Shown: positions 9,301-16,426 of the stretch, piece after piece
How the letters are laid out: each line of letters opens with the position of its first letter
Numbering within the stretch: position 1 is the stretch's first letter
From: Tubiluchus corallicola
Lineage: Eukaryota > Priapulida > Priapulimorpha > Priapulimorphida > Tubiluchidae
DNA: 53,055 nt
Direction: 5' to 3'
Assembly (NCBI GenBank): GCA_030141605.1
Contig: JAQGDQ010002395.1
Coordinates: 1-53,055, forward strand
Made by a program: the position numbers and the translations under genes
The notes under the pieces: generated by a model
Seen by the model: only the letters and a program-made list of their open reading frames with translations
What the model was told of the DNA's origin: nothing
Database searches by the model: none

Positions 9301-10392
9301 AATTTAAATGGTAGTTATACTTTGATGAATGATATAGAACTACCAGACCCTACAAACGGAACTTTCCCCGCCGAGCTTCCAGCAGAAGGGTTTGAGCCTG
9401 TGGGGGTGGAGTTTAACAAGTTTAAAGGCTCATTTAAAGGACAGAATCATGTAATAAGCAATTTCTTTATAAATAGAGGAAATATGAATCGTGTAGGTTT
9501 GTTTGGTAGTACCCAAGGTACAACTATAAAAGATGTAGGTATAGAAATATCATCAGGCGGTGTTACAGGAAAAGATTATGTCGGCGGCTTGGTGGGTCAT
9601 GCCATGGAAAGTAGCACTATTACCAACAGTTATGCAAAGGGGGCTGTTACAGGAAATAATTATGTCGGCGGCCTGCTTGGGTATGCCAATATTTCTAACA
9701 CTATTACCAACAGTTATGCAACGGGTAATGTTACGGGAAGTAGTTCTGTCGGCGGCCTGGTGGGGGATTGCGCTGAATCCAACACCATTGCCAACAGTTA
9801 TGCAACGGGTAATGTTAATGGAAGTAAATATATCGGCGGCCTGGTGGGGGTACTTGGAACTGCTGGTCAGAAATCCTATATTTATAGAAGCTATGCCACA
9901 GGTAGTGTAAATGGTACAAATGTTGAAGAAGGCTATGTAGGGGGTTTGGTTGGTCGTTTTTTTAGGGGAACTATTTCAGATAGTTATGCTACAGGCAGTG
10001 TAAGTGGAAATAGACGTGTAGGAGGGTTGTTTGGTCGTATACACTATGCGAGTGCCTTTACAGAAAGAACTTACGCTACAGGTACAGTGACAGCGACTGG
10101 AGTTAACCCTGTGCTCGATGAAATTGGAGGTTTGGGAGGCAATCAATCTGGAGGAGGAGATACTCATAGTTACTGGGATATACACAGAACAGGACAGACA
10201 CGGTCTTCTGTAGGAACGGGTGTTAAAAATGGAGACAATTTAGTAAAAAGAGAGGATAAATATTACGGTAAGGATGCTAATGATAATGAAATTGAAGTTT
10301 TCATTGACTGGAAGTTTGGCGATAATAATGAGAATCCTTGGAAGTGGGAGGGCACTGGTCAGTGGCCTACTCTCTACTGGCAGGGGAACTAA
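6367..10392 (+). CDS. GLUG/DUF5018-repeat lipoprotein, copy 3 (expanded)
   Basis: Predicted lipoprotein of 1341 residues. Its signal peptide ends in TFGC (Cys23), followed by KKGDEE, a charged stretch like Bacteroidota surface-export signals. This N-terminus is unrelated in sequence to copies 1 and 2. Two divergent DUF5018-like units (about 33-230) precede six almost identical 104-105-residue units (231-859). Next comes the linker shared with copies 1 and 2, and then a GLUG region (about 1065-1290) with six GG(L)(V/L/F)G...SYATG repeats. The last ~100 residues include a conserved SYWD and a Trp-rich tail. No catalytic motif is seen. By family the repeats would form an extended stalk displaying a beta-helical GLUG tip; that role is inferred. 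The gene ends at a strong hairpin terminator. Confidence 0.88.
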   Translation: MKTAAFKPLINILILLLAITFGCKKGDEEPPLSDENLITEFAFRKSVNGSLAVDVDAGVITGTEIELTVPFGTALELTPTIEISDGATISPASGVPINFEETNPASYTVTAENGDEREYKVTVEVAQNTECKIKTFVFEQKYNTGVLTEDTELGEISEENNTIKLNVPYNTDVKNLVATFEVSEGATVKVGTDPQISGETGVDFSDVNGVIYTVTAQNGTSKQDYTVTVTEAPASSECEIKTFAFEKDKGNNETEGITEDVTGSITEFTIELTTPYNATITELVATFTVSEGATVTVDGVTQVSGVTDVDFTGDVTYTVTAQDGTSTQEYTVKVTEAPASSECEIKTFAFEKDKGNNETEGITEDVTGSITEFTIELTTPYNATITELVATFTVSEGATVTVDGITQVSGVTDVDFTGDVTYTVTAQDGTSTQEYTVTVTEAPSSECEIKTFAFEKDKGNNETEGITEDVTGSITEFTIELTTPYNATITELVATFTVSEGATVTVDGITQVSGVTDVDFTGDVTYTVTAQDGTSTQEYTVTVTEAPASSECEIKTFAFEKDKGNNETEGITEDVTGSITEFTIELTTPYNATITELVATFTVSEGATVTVDGITQVSGVTDVDFTGDVTYTVTAQDGTSTQEYTVKVTEAPASSECEIKTFAFEKDKGNNETEGITEDVTGSITEFTIELTTPYNATITELVATFTVSEGATVTVDGVTQVSGVTDVDFTGDVIYTVTAQDGTSTQEYTVKVTEAPASSECEIKTFAFEKDKGNNETEGITEDVTGSITEFTIELTTPYNATITELVATFTVSEGATVTVDGITQVSGVTDVDFTGDVTYTVTAQDGTSTQEYTVTVKPQPSFATVSYYERENRVGAGDFEKPDLFEISEISDIVDGEHDYSLKIGGLDAVTGKLTVTEGTATLGGGVLSTSKWKSIDDGEISIILTIGINNNDITYSTTKEQYKIKSWQDLQGMKYNLNGSYTLMNDIELPDPTNGTFPAELPAEGFEPVGVEFNKFKGSFKGQNHVISNFFINRGNMNRVGLFGSTQGTTIKDVGIEISSGGVTGKDYVGGLVGHAMESSTITNSYAKGAVTGNNYVGGLLGYANISNTITNSYATGNVTGSSSVGGLVGDCAESNTIANSYATGNVNGSKYIGGLVGVLGTAGQKSYIYRSYATGSVNGTNVEEGYVGGLVGRFFRGTISDSYATGSVSGNRRVGGLFGRIHYASAFTERTYATGTVTATGVNPVLDEIGGLGGNQSGGGDTHSYWDIHRTGQTRSSVGTGVKNGDNLVKREDKYYGKDANDNEIEVFIDWKFGDNNENPWKWEGTGQWPTLYWQGN
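7057..8943 (+). repeat. Six tandem 315-bp repeats inside lipoprotein copy 3
   Basis: Units start at 7057, 7372, 7687, 7999, 8314 and 8629. Five are 315 bp and the third is 312 bp, having lost one Ala codon (EAPSSEC instead of EAPASSEC). Each encodes one DUF5018-like domain beginning EAPASSECEIKTFAFEKD. Visible differences are a few single bases: GVTQ or GITQ, TVTVT or TVKVT, and one T to I. All units keep the frame, so gain or loss of units leaves the gene open. One diverged homologous unit occurs in copy 2. Confidence 0.95.
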
Positions 10393-10424
10393 AAAAAGAG
10401 GCAAAAGTATACTTACTAATAATT

Positions 10425-10459
10425 AAACCCGTGCTTACTGCAAAAGCACGGGTTTTTTT
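10425..10459 (+). terminator. Rho-independent terminator after lipoprotein copy 3
   Basis: Same hairpin as after copy 2: CCCGTGC...GCACGGG followed by seven T, 35 bp past the stop codon. It differs by one loop base. Confidence 0.85.
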
Positions 10460-10595
10460 GCATAGTTTTTCATCAAAAGAATTTACAGGCTTGATCTTGG
10501 GGTTCTTTTGTGTCATGACAAAAGAACTTGATCCTTCGCCTCTCTTACATCAAAACAAAAGAATGTAAAGAAAACAGCTAAAAGGAGATATAAAA

Positions 10596-10736
10596 CAATG
10601 CCTCGTTTTTGGAGCTCTTGTAAAAAACCATTGAGCTCTTCCCCTGAATTAAACTGTTCAAGGAAATCATCATTTAATAAATCTTCTTTTTTCATTACTG
10701 TCTAAAGTTTTAAAATTAAACAAAAAAATGCCGAGG
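10596..10736 (-). mobile_element. IS256-family left-end fragment, copy 2
   Basis: Second copy of the transposase 5' fragment at 5895-6033, with the same internal breakpoint. It ends ATGCCGAGG just before the small element. The identical breakpoint shows that this fragment was duplicated along with the lipoprotein 3' end rather than inserted twice. Confidence 0.85.
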
Positions 10737-10744
10737 AATCCTCA

Positions 10745-10833
10745 GCACTATCTCATAAACTGTGTAAATAGAAAATGCCGAGGGTTGCAACCCTCGGCAT
10801 TTTTTTAGTTTACACACTTTGTGAAACAGTGTC
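10745..10833. mobile_element. IS256-derived miniature inverted-repeat element, copy 3
   Basis: An 89-bp element like that at 6041. Here the 32-bp palindrome (about 10772-10803) is perfect, as in the element at 52253. Its right end lies six bases from the stop codon of the GemA-like gene. It therefore separates the lipoprotein cluster from the convergent phage operon and could terminate both transcripts. Confidence 0.72.
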
Positions 10834-10839
10834 TTCACA

Positions 10840-11271
10840 TCAGTTTAAACATACACTTAGCAGTTGTTTTTTTGTGTTGCTATTACGTTCGATAGCTTTA
10901 AATTGTTTAATGAGTTTTTGTAGTTCTTTGAGGTTGTACTTGTGAAGATCCTTGTGGTAAACGGAGCTTTTAATCATCCATTTGTTAAACCTATCGTAAT
11001 TTCCTTGTGCTAGTTCGGGGAATAGTGCATCGGTGGCTATGGTGAGTACTGTGCTGCGTAGTTTTTTAAGTGTTTTGTGTTTTTTGGTTTGCTTTATCTG
11101 CTCTTGAAGTGCTTTGATGAGGTTTTGTAGTTCTTCTTCCGAGAGTTGCTTGAGGCTCTCTACTCCGTAGTCATCCTTTATAGCATCTTTCACTACCTGG
11201 CTGTACTCTCCACTACCTACAATGGCGTGGAACCTCCTTATAAGTTGTGGTTTTTTAGTAGTTGTTCTCAT
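10840..11271 (-). CDS. GemA-like Mu phage early protein
   Basis: A 143-residue protein, last gene of the minus-strand phage module. The N-terminal half (RRFHAIVGSGEYSQVVKDA, then SLKQLSEEELQNLIKALQEQ) resembles the start of the Mu gp16/GemA (DUF1018) family, in which a small helical domain modulates host gyrase and gene expression. The C-terminal half (FPELAQGNYDRFNKWM...) is typical of Bacteroidota versions. Assignment rests on pattern and on position after a DUF3164 gene. The stop codon lies six bases from the small IS256-derived element, so the extreme C-terminus may have been altered by that insertion. A decayed relative lies at 26335-26508. Confidence 0.6.
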   Translation of the reverse strand: MRTTTKKPQLIRRFHAIVGSGEYSQVVKDAIKDDYGVESLKQLSEEELQNLIKALQEQIKQTKKHKTLKKLRSTVLTIATDALFPELAQGNYDRFNKWMIKSSVYHKDLHKYNLKELQKLIKQFKAIERNSNTKKQLLSVCLN

Positions 11272-11311
11272 TTTTTTTTAAGTTGATTAAAATAATAGGA
11301 ATTAGTAACTG

Positions 11312-11932
11312 TTATATGTTGCTAAAGTTGAGTTCTATATTTTGGTACTCTCCTGATTTACTTTTTACCCATATCCGTAGGTATTGCTTGCTGCTGATTA
11401 CGCGGATGGCTTTTTCTATGAGATCTAAGGCAGTGTGAAATTGTGGGTTTTTTATTTTGGTGCGGTAACGTAGAAGTGCTGTTATTTTTTTTACGTCTAA
11501 CTTTCCTCTGCTGGTTTCGAAGGCGTTCATTACTAGTTGTTTTACTACCTCGTTTTCGCTGTTTATGTTGTTGCTGATGAATTGGTTGAGTAGTGTTTTG
11601 GCTTGCTCTATGAGGTTGTCGTCGAACTCTTGTCGGTCGTTGATGTTGAGCTCGAGCTTTACGTCGCGGTTGAAGCTGTAGAGTGTGTAGTTGCCTTTGC
11701 GTTGTTCTATGCTTATACCGTTTTCTGCCATTTCTTCTAAATAGCTGTTGTGGCTTGCATCCATTGCGTATAGTTTGAAGTCGCTTAGTTTTTTGGAAAG
11801 TTGTTGTGCCTCCTTTACGAGTTTGGCAAGTAACCGTTCTTTTTTCTTTTCGCTTTTTGTTACTCTGTTTATAGGTATGGCGTTTCCTTGCTCATCTTCC
11901 CATATCTTTTCTTTGTTGGTGTGTAGTTTCAT
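11312..11932 (-). CDS. DUF3164 family phage protein
   Basis: A 206-residue protein with the DUF3164 layout: N-terminal W-EDEQGNAIP, a central KGNYTLYSFNRDVKLELN strand region, then LVMNAFETSRGKLDVKKITALLR and a C-terminal sequence ending YQNIELNF. This family is almost confined to the early regions of Mu-like phages. Its biochemical role is unknown to me. It is soluble, with a coiled-coil-prone N-terminal third (residues 28-50). It lies 40 bp upstream of the GemA-like gene in one operon. Confidence 0.8.
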   Translation of the reverse strand: MKLHTNKEKIWEDEQGNAIPINRVTKSEKKKERLLAKLVKEAQQLSKKLSDFKLYAMDASHNSYLEEMAENGISIEQRKGNYTLYSFNRDVKLELNINDRQEFDDNLIEQAKTLLNQFISNNINSENEVVKQLVMNAFETSRGKLDVKKITALLRYRTKIKNPQFHTALDLIEKAIRVISSKQYLRIWVKSKSGEYQNIELNFSNI

Positions 11933-11948
11933 AGTTATTTGTTAATAA

Positions 11949-12197
11949 TTAGTTAATAATTGTAGCTATGTATGTTCCTGTTATTGCTCCGCTTGCTGCC
12001 CCAAGTGCATAAACAATGCGTTGCAGGTCGTTGTGCATAGCCATTTTCTTTACCTTGGTAGCCCATAGGTAGCTTATGGCAAAGGAGCATATACCTAAAC
12101 CTATCCAATGGAGGTTGGCAATAAAATAGGTGTTGCCTGCCACGAATAGTACTTGTAAAAAAGCTGTGGCAAATAGTTTACATAGTTTTTTGTTCAT
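11949..12197 (-). CDS. Small membrane protein of the phage module
   Basis: An 82-residue protein with three likely membrane spans (residues about 8-24, 28-45 and 63-81), joined by a short basic cytoplasmic stretch (TKVKKMAMHND). No family recognised. Its 5' end overlaps the 3' end of the preceding gene by 20 bp, which supports it as a real, translationally linked gene. Confidence 0.6.
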   Translation of the reverse strand: MNKKLCKLFATAFLQVLFVAGNTYFIANLHWIGLGICSFAISYLWATKVKKMAMHNDLQRIVYALGAASGAITGTYIATIIN

Positions 12198-12483
12198 AAT
12201 AGCTAAATGTTTTATAGTGTTTCCATTTGTTATAAAATTTGCTGTATTGGTTTATGGCATCCAGCCATAGCGCATTGATTAGTTTTTTTTTAGTATTTAA
12301 AATTCGTTTATAGTTGATCTTTTTGTAGTTTAACAATGTGCGGTAGCTTATAAAAAATCTGTCTTTTATAAAGACTCTCCAAATACGACTATCGGGATAG
12401 TCTTGATTTTGATTCTTGGCTTCTAAGTATGCATCCATTACCAGTTGCACCCTTTTTGCATAGTTGTACTTTTTTAAGTCCAT
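12178..12483 (-). CDS. Hypothetical phage-module protein
   Basis: A 101-residue basic, Lys/Tyr-rich soluble protein (AKRVQLVMDAYLEAKNQNQD; WRVFIKDRFFISYRTLLNY). The FISYRTLLNY stretch could be a small helix-turn-helix, but no family is recognised. It starts one base after the RecA-like ATPase gene ends, and its end overlaps the next gene. Confidence 0.6.
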   Translation of the reverse strand: MDLKKYNYAKRVQLVMDAYLEAKNQNQDYPDSRIWRVFIKDRFFISYRTLLNYKKINYKRILNTKKKLINALWLDAINQYSKFYNKWKHYKTFSYYEQKTM

Positions 12484-12484
12484 A

Positions 12485-13087
12485 TTACATTATGTTTTTA
12501 GATCCTTGCTCCCATACCGTATAGGGCTCTCCGCCGCCATACCGGCTGAGGCAGTTGGCAACATACCCCTCGACCCTCACCTTCACCGAGGCGTCGTAGC
12601 GTATCATGTTCGCAAGCCTCCCTGCTGGCATCGCACCATCGGCGTGGGAAACCCAGACAAACAGCTTGTCGGGAAATTCCGACAACAGATGCTTGTAACC
12701 ACTGCTGTCGCACCCGCTATACTGTAAGCTATCTACAATTACAACCTTGGGGCCTCTGGGACGTTTTAACACTAATTGAATGTCGTTAAAACAGCATTTA
12801 TCAAATATTTTAATATTGCGACAGCCACCCAGTTCGTTGCGTTGGACAGCCTTCTTCATAGATAGCGACACCCCCTCCTCCAAACTATTATAAGCAACTT
12901 TTACATGCCTGGACAACTCCTTTGCAAGTTGCAGCGCAAATGAGGTTTTACCATTAAAAGAGCTGCCCCATATTATCCAGCTGCCCCGAACTTCGGGGCG
13001 GCCTATTGCCTTGTTGAACTTTGGAGAAAGATCCAAACCTTTAAACCTTTTTTTCAACAACTCGTTTGTCGTGATACTCCTCTTCAT
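12485..13087 (-). CDS. RecA/DnaB-fold ATPase of the Mu-like module
   Basis: A 200-residue P-loop ATPase. Walker A is GSSFNGKTS (about residues 41-49) and Walker B is PKVVIVDSLQ, followed by a SHADG segment in a sensor-like position. The order resembles a minimal RecA/KaiC/DnaB core rather than a MuB-type AAA+ protein. In the operon it directly follows MuB, with a 10-bp gap. Known Mu carries no such gene here; related small ATPases accompany MuA/MuB in Bacteroidota phages, as far as I recall. A role in replication, helicase loading or target handling is inference. Local base composition is clearly richer in G+C than the downstream genes. Confidence 0.75.
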   Translation of the reverse strand: MKRSITTNELLKKRFKGLDLSPKFNKAIGRPEVRGSWIIWGSSFNGKTSFALQLAKELSRHVKVAYNSLEEGVSLSMKKAVQRNELGGCRNIKIFDKCCFNDIQLVLKRPRGPKVVIVDSLQYSGCDSSGYKHLLSEFPDKLFVWVSHADGAMPAGRLANMIRYDASVKVRVEGYVANCLSRYGGGEPYTVWEQGSKNIM

Positions 13088-13097
13088 AACACTCTTT

Positions 13098-13973
13098 TTA
13101 TCTCCCTGAATACTCTTTCTTCAACTCTATACCCACCCTGCGGAGGCTACCATCGGTTGCGGCATACAGCTCTTTGAGGTCCCGCTTCGTATTATTTGCT
13201 TTCCCAAGCAACGCCACCTGCTGAAAAGCAAACTCCCTCTGAGCTTCCGCTCCATCCGGGGTAACCCTCTGAAACCTCTTGCCAAATCGACTGAATATCT
13301 CAGCATACCCCACCTTCTGACAACTCACATTTCTCTCTATCTTTGCCCTCAGTCCGTTTGCCCCCATCATATACCACCCGCAATGTCCCTCCGTGGCATT
13401 CCACAACGCCTTTAGCTCCAAAAAAGCAGGATAATTGAGATCCCCAGCCTCATCAAGTATGATCAAAGGTGGTACCTCCGTAGACTGTAGGTAATAAACC
13501 AAATCTTCATACACATCGGCATACCTCCCCATATTCTCAATACCAAACTCCTGAGCCATCTTCCGGATCAACTGCTGCTTAAACTTCACCTGTGAACAAT
13601 CTACATATATCGCATTGCGGTGAGACCTTACATACACCCTTGCCGTATAGCTCTTACCTATATCCGCACTATCGCACAAAAGTGCTGACAAACCATTACT
13701 TTGGCAGGAGGATAGCTGTGATGTAACAAAGTTGTATACCGGTGTCTTGGCAGTATGCCAGACACGCTCCTCCCTAAGCTGAACATCCAGCCTGCGGGCT
13801 ATCGCCAGCCACTTGCCATCCGAAAGCACCTTTTCAAACCTGCCCTGCTTAACTTGTGAAAGCACACCAGGGGCAACTCCAAGAGCCGTAGATTGCGACC
13901 TGTCACTGCTGTAGTTGTGCCTATCTGCAACGATGGCCTTTACTATCTTCTCTTTTATTCCCGTTCCAATCAT
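13098..13973 (-). CDS. MuB-like AAA+ transposition activator
   Basis: A 291-residue ATPase that would bind target DNA and stimulate the MuA transposase. The N-terminal region (SQSTALGVAPGVLSQVKQG) is a helix-turn-helix domain like that of MuB. The P-loop is CDSADIGKSYT (about residue 100), with Asp in place of the usual first Gly. Walker B is PLIILDEAGDL. A later segment (FSRFGKRFQRVTP) matches the arginine-rich sensor region of this family. Length is close to Mu B. It lies 16 bp after the transposase gene in the same operon. Confidence 0.85.
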   Translation of the reverse strand: MIGTGIKEKIVKAIVADRHNYSSDRSQSTALGVAPGVLSQVKQGRFEKVLSDGKWLAIARRLDVQLREERVWHTAKTPVYNFVTSQLSSCQSNGLSALLCDSADIGKSYTARVYVRSHRNAIYVDCSQVKFKQQLIRKMAQEFGIENMGRYADVYEDLVYYLQSTEVPPLIILDEAGDLNYPAFLELKALWNATEGHCGWYMMGANGLRAKIERNVSCQKVGYAEIFSRFGKRFQRVTPDGAEAQREFAFQQVALLGKANNTKRDLKELYAATDGSLRRVGIELKKEYSGR

Positions 13974-13989
13974 CTTTACTATATTTTGT

Positions 13990-16026
13990 TTATATAGAAT
14001 TACTACCTATACTCGCGTACTTCTCCACATCTAAATCGTTCACCTGTAGATCTTCCCCCGCAAACTCTGCCACTGCACTATCCCCGCCTATCCTCCCAAT
14101 ACTTTTCGAATGTGGTAAACTTGCAAGATCTGAAAGTACCATCTTGCTCTCCTTCGCCATCTTATCAAACCTGGCATTATACGCCAGCTGCTCTCTATAT
14201 CTTCTTTCGTCATGCTCGGTCCATTCAGCTTTGGCGCGGTTGAACCTCCTGACTCTCTCACAACAATCTATCAGCTTCCCTTTTTGATACAGATATACCT
14301 TGGGAACACTGCCATCTTTGCTTGGCAACCAATAGGCAGTGACCTTTGTATTATTTGACGACAACCTCTTCAGAACTTCGGGTGCAGACAACATGTACTT
14401 CTCGTAATTAACTGTGCAGTAGCTGCTGCGTCTTATGCTTGTATCGCGGCTCTCCCCAAAATGATACGCCACCACAGAATCGTTATAAACCGGAAGGTTT
14501 GGATTTAGATTGTCGAAAAATACCTCCATCCTGCTCATCCCCAGGTACCGCTTTTTATTTGGATGAAGCTCGCTGTTATAAGCATTTATCGTAAGCACAT
14601 CGTTGGCCACTATCTCCTCGAATGGCTCCAGCTTATACTTATAATTATCATTACTTTCGTCAAACACCCTCTTATTATCAACTATATTGGCAGACAACTT
14701 GCTATAGTGCCGCCCTGTCCTGCCTATCATATCTTTCTCTGTCCCATACTTCTTATTACGTATAAGCCTCTCGGCATACTTCTCCTGCGAATTGCCAGGC
14801 CTGCACCAGTGTATCTTTGGGAATATAGCACCCTCTTTAAATGCTCCCTCCCTGTAGTTGCCTACAAGGTGGTGCTCCACCTCCATTTCGAGCGGAAAGC
14901 CCACACCGTGCTCGTAGAGCCAGCCAAACATGCTTCTCATACACCCCTCCAGCAGCCCAGCATCCTTCCTCAAACTGTGCGCATGGCCGATTATCGCCCC
15001 GCTCAAAACATCAAAAGCATAATAGGCCTTTACCTTGTTGCCATTTGCTAGCCTGCTCCACATTATATCCCTGTCATCAATACTCACTTTACTCATTGAA
15101 TAATGCGGTGCGTGACGATGTATATGCGGACGGTAGTTGTACCTGAAATATTCGTTGCTCTGCCTCTTTAACTCCACCGCTATCTTGTTCGTATGTTTAT
15201 GGTAATAGTTGGCAACAGTGGTTACGCTTATCACCACTGGCTTGCCATTTTTCCTGTAATCCTTGGGATCAAAATACTCGCCGCTCCTTCTGTCATACAC
15301 CTCAAACTCACCTACCAAAAATAGACTGTAAAGCTCGTGAACACGCTCTATAAAAGGCTTTTGTGGCAAAGTGAAAAGCGATAAAAGCAAACGCTCTATC
15401 TTTGCATCCACCTTTCTATTGTTCTGGTTGCGGTACCCCTTATGTATAAAACAGACATAACCCTCCTTTTGGTACAACTTGGCTTTATCTCTCAGCCTTC
15501 TCTCGTTAGTAGGTAGCGAATGCCTGTATATGGATCTGTCTAGGGCGTTGACATATCCGCTTATCTGTTGCCATACACTCGTTGTCTTTGCTCCCATTGC
15601 CCTTCTTCTATCTACTTTTTTGCCTGCCAGTTTTATCACAGCGTTCAATATCTCAGCATTGGCCCTGTACTCCCTCTGCCGATCAAAAGGTATAGTATCA
15701 CTCCCGCCTGTATAATCTCGAAAACTATAATTTGCAAAAAACTCCCCCGCCTTTTCGTCCGGCTCTAGCAATGTCGCGAAATATGACACCGTGCTCTCAT
15801 CATAGGGATTGCCAAGCTGAGCCTCTATCTTCTCTTTAAACCTCGCCGGTATACTGTCATACACAACCCAAGCCCTCCGCCCGTTGCCACCTTTCATTAA
15901 TCTGTCTATAATGCCTCGTTGTGTCAATGCTCTATAGTTATAAATAGTTATAATATTGCCATCTCCATACAGCCAATTAGCAGCTACGCACATTACACCT
16001 TTTATATATTGTAGTGGTTGATCCAT
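13990..16026 (-). CDS. MuA-like DDE transposase
   Basis: Transposase of 678 residues, the same size class as Mu A (663). An N-terminal DNA-binding region precedes an rve/DDE core. Candidate acidic residues lie in SIDDRDIMW, EMEVEHHL (where Mu A has Asp) and NSQEKYAERLIRN. A beta-barrel and basic C-terminal tail follow. It would catalyse strand transfer of the element ends. I chose the ATG at 16026 because it overlaps the stop of the upstream HTH gene as TAATG, a translational-coupling arrangement. A longer frame opens at 16074 with 16 more residues but would overlap that gene by 49 bp. Confidence 0.88.
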   Translation of the reverse strand: MDQPLQYIKGVMCVAANWLYGDGNIITIYNYRALTQRGIIDRLMKGGNGRRAWVVYDSIPARFKEKIEAQLGNPYDESTVSYFATLLEPDEKAGEFFANYSFRDYTGGSDTIPFDRQREYRANAEILNAVIKLAGKKVDRRRAMGAKTTSVWQQISGYVNALDRSIYRHSLPTNERRLRDKAKLYQKEGYVCFIHKGYRNQNNRKVDAKIERLLLSLFTLPQKPFIERVHELYSLFLVGEFEVYDRRSGEYFDPKDYRKNGKPVVISVTTVANYYHKHTNKIAVELKRQSNEYFRYNYRPHIHRHAPHYSMSKVSIDDRDIMWSRLANGNKVKAYYAFDVLSGAIIGHAHSLRKDAGLLEGCMRSMFGWLYEHGVGFPLEMEVEHHLVGNYREGAFKEGAIFPKIHWCRPGNSQEKYAERLIRNKKYGTEKDMIGRTGRHYSKLSANIVDNKRVFDESNDNYKYKLEPFEEIVANDVLTINAYNSELHPNKKRYLGMSRMEVFFDNLNPNLPVYNDSVVAYHFGESRDTSIRRSSYCTVNYEKYMLSAPEVLKRLSSNNTKVTAYWLPSKDGSVPKVYLYQKGKLIDCCERVRRFNRAKAEWTEHDERRYREQLAYNARFDKMAKESKMVLSDLASLPHSKSIGRIGGDSAVAEFAGEDLQVNDLDVEKYASIGSNSI

Positions 16027-16211
16027 TAACCTATGTGATCCCTTACTACTTTTACTGCCTGCTGCTCCCGACACTTTACGATGTGTCGATAAACCCTCAT
16101 TACTCTCTCATTTGACTTGTTCCCATTTATAACAGCACTTACATAACCCAAACTATAACCTGTGGCTTGAGCTATCGCACCTACATCGCCTTTTTTTAGT
16201 CCTGATTTCAT
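16026..16211 (-). CDS. Small HTH protein at the head of the Mu-like operon
   Basis: A 61-residue protein with a helix-turn-helix of the XRE/Ner type (DVGAIAQATGYSLGYVSAVI, followed by NGNKSNERV). It occupies the place of Mu ner, just before the transposase gene and facing the repressor gene, so a role as early negative regulator is likely by position. Its stop codon overlaps the transposase start. Confidence 0.7.
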   Translation of the reverse strand: MKSGLKKGDVGAIAQATGYSLGYVSAVINGNKSNERVMRVYRHIVKCREQQAVKVVRDHIG

Positions 16212-16426
16212 TTTTTTTTTATATTATTTACTTAAATTTGTTCGTTTGGCCTTAAAAAAAAAATAAGAGACTTTTGTTTGTTGCTACTGCCTTGCGGCCT
16301 ATTTTTTTTTTGCGCGTTTAGATCAAAAATCAACAAAAATGAGTCTTTTTAAAAATTAAAGAAGTAAATATATTAGAGTAATTTCTAAAATACAAATAAA
16401 AAATTAGATTTTTTTCAAAATATTTT
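16212..16426. promoter_or_regulatory. Divergent repressor/early-operon control region
   Basis: A 215-bp AT-rich region between the early operon (minus) and the repressor gene (plus), with poly-A/T runs at 16212-16220, 16251-16263 and 16302-16312. It contains a GCC(TTGC)GGC hairpin near 16290. By analogy with Mu it should carry the early and repressor promoters and operators. No box can be assigned with confidence. Confidence 0.5.

Larger units (their letters stand above)
9246..10833 (+). repeat. 1.6-kb near-identical duplicate, copy B
   Basis: Partner of 4541-6129. It covers the GLUG half of copy 3, its terminator, the IS256 left-end fragment and the third small element, and stops at the border of the phage module. 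Confidence 0.85.

Noticed and set aside
11949-12483. Toxin-antitoxin or holin-like pair in the phage module
   Set aside because: The two small genes overlap and one is membrane-bound, but no family or motif supports such a role.
16045-16074. Longer start of the MuA-like transposase at 16074
   Set aside because: Would overlap the small HTH gene by 49 bp, whereas the ATG at 16026 overlaps that gene's stop as TAATG.
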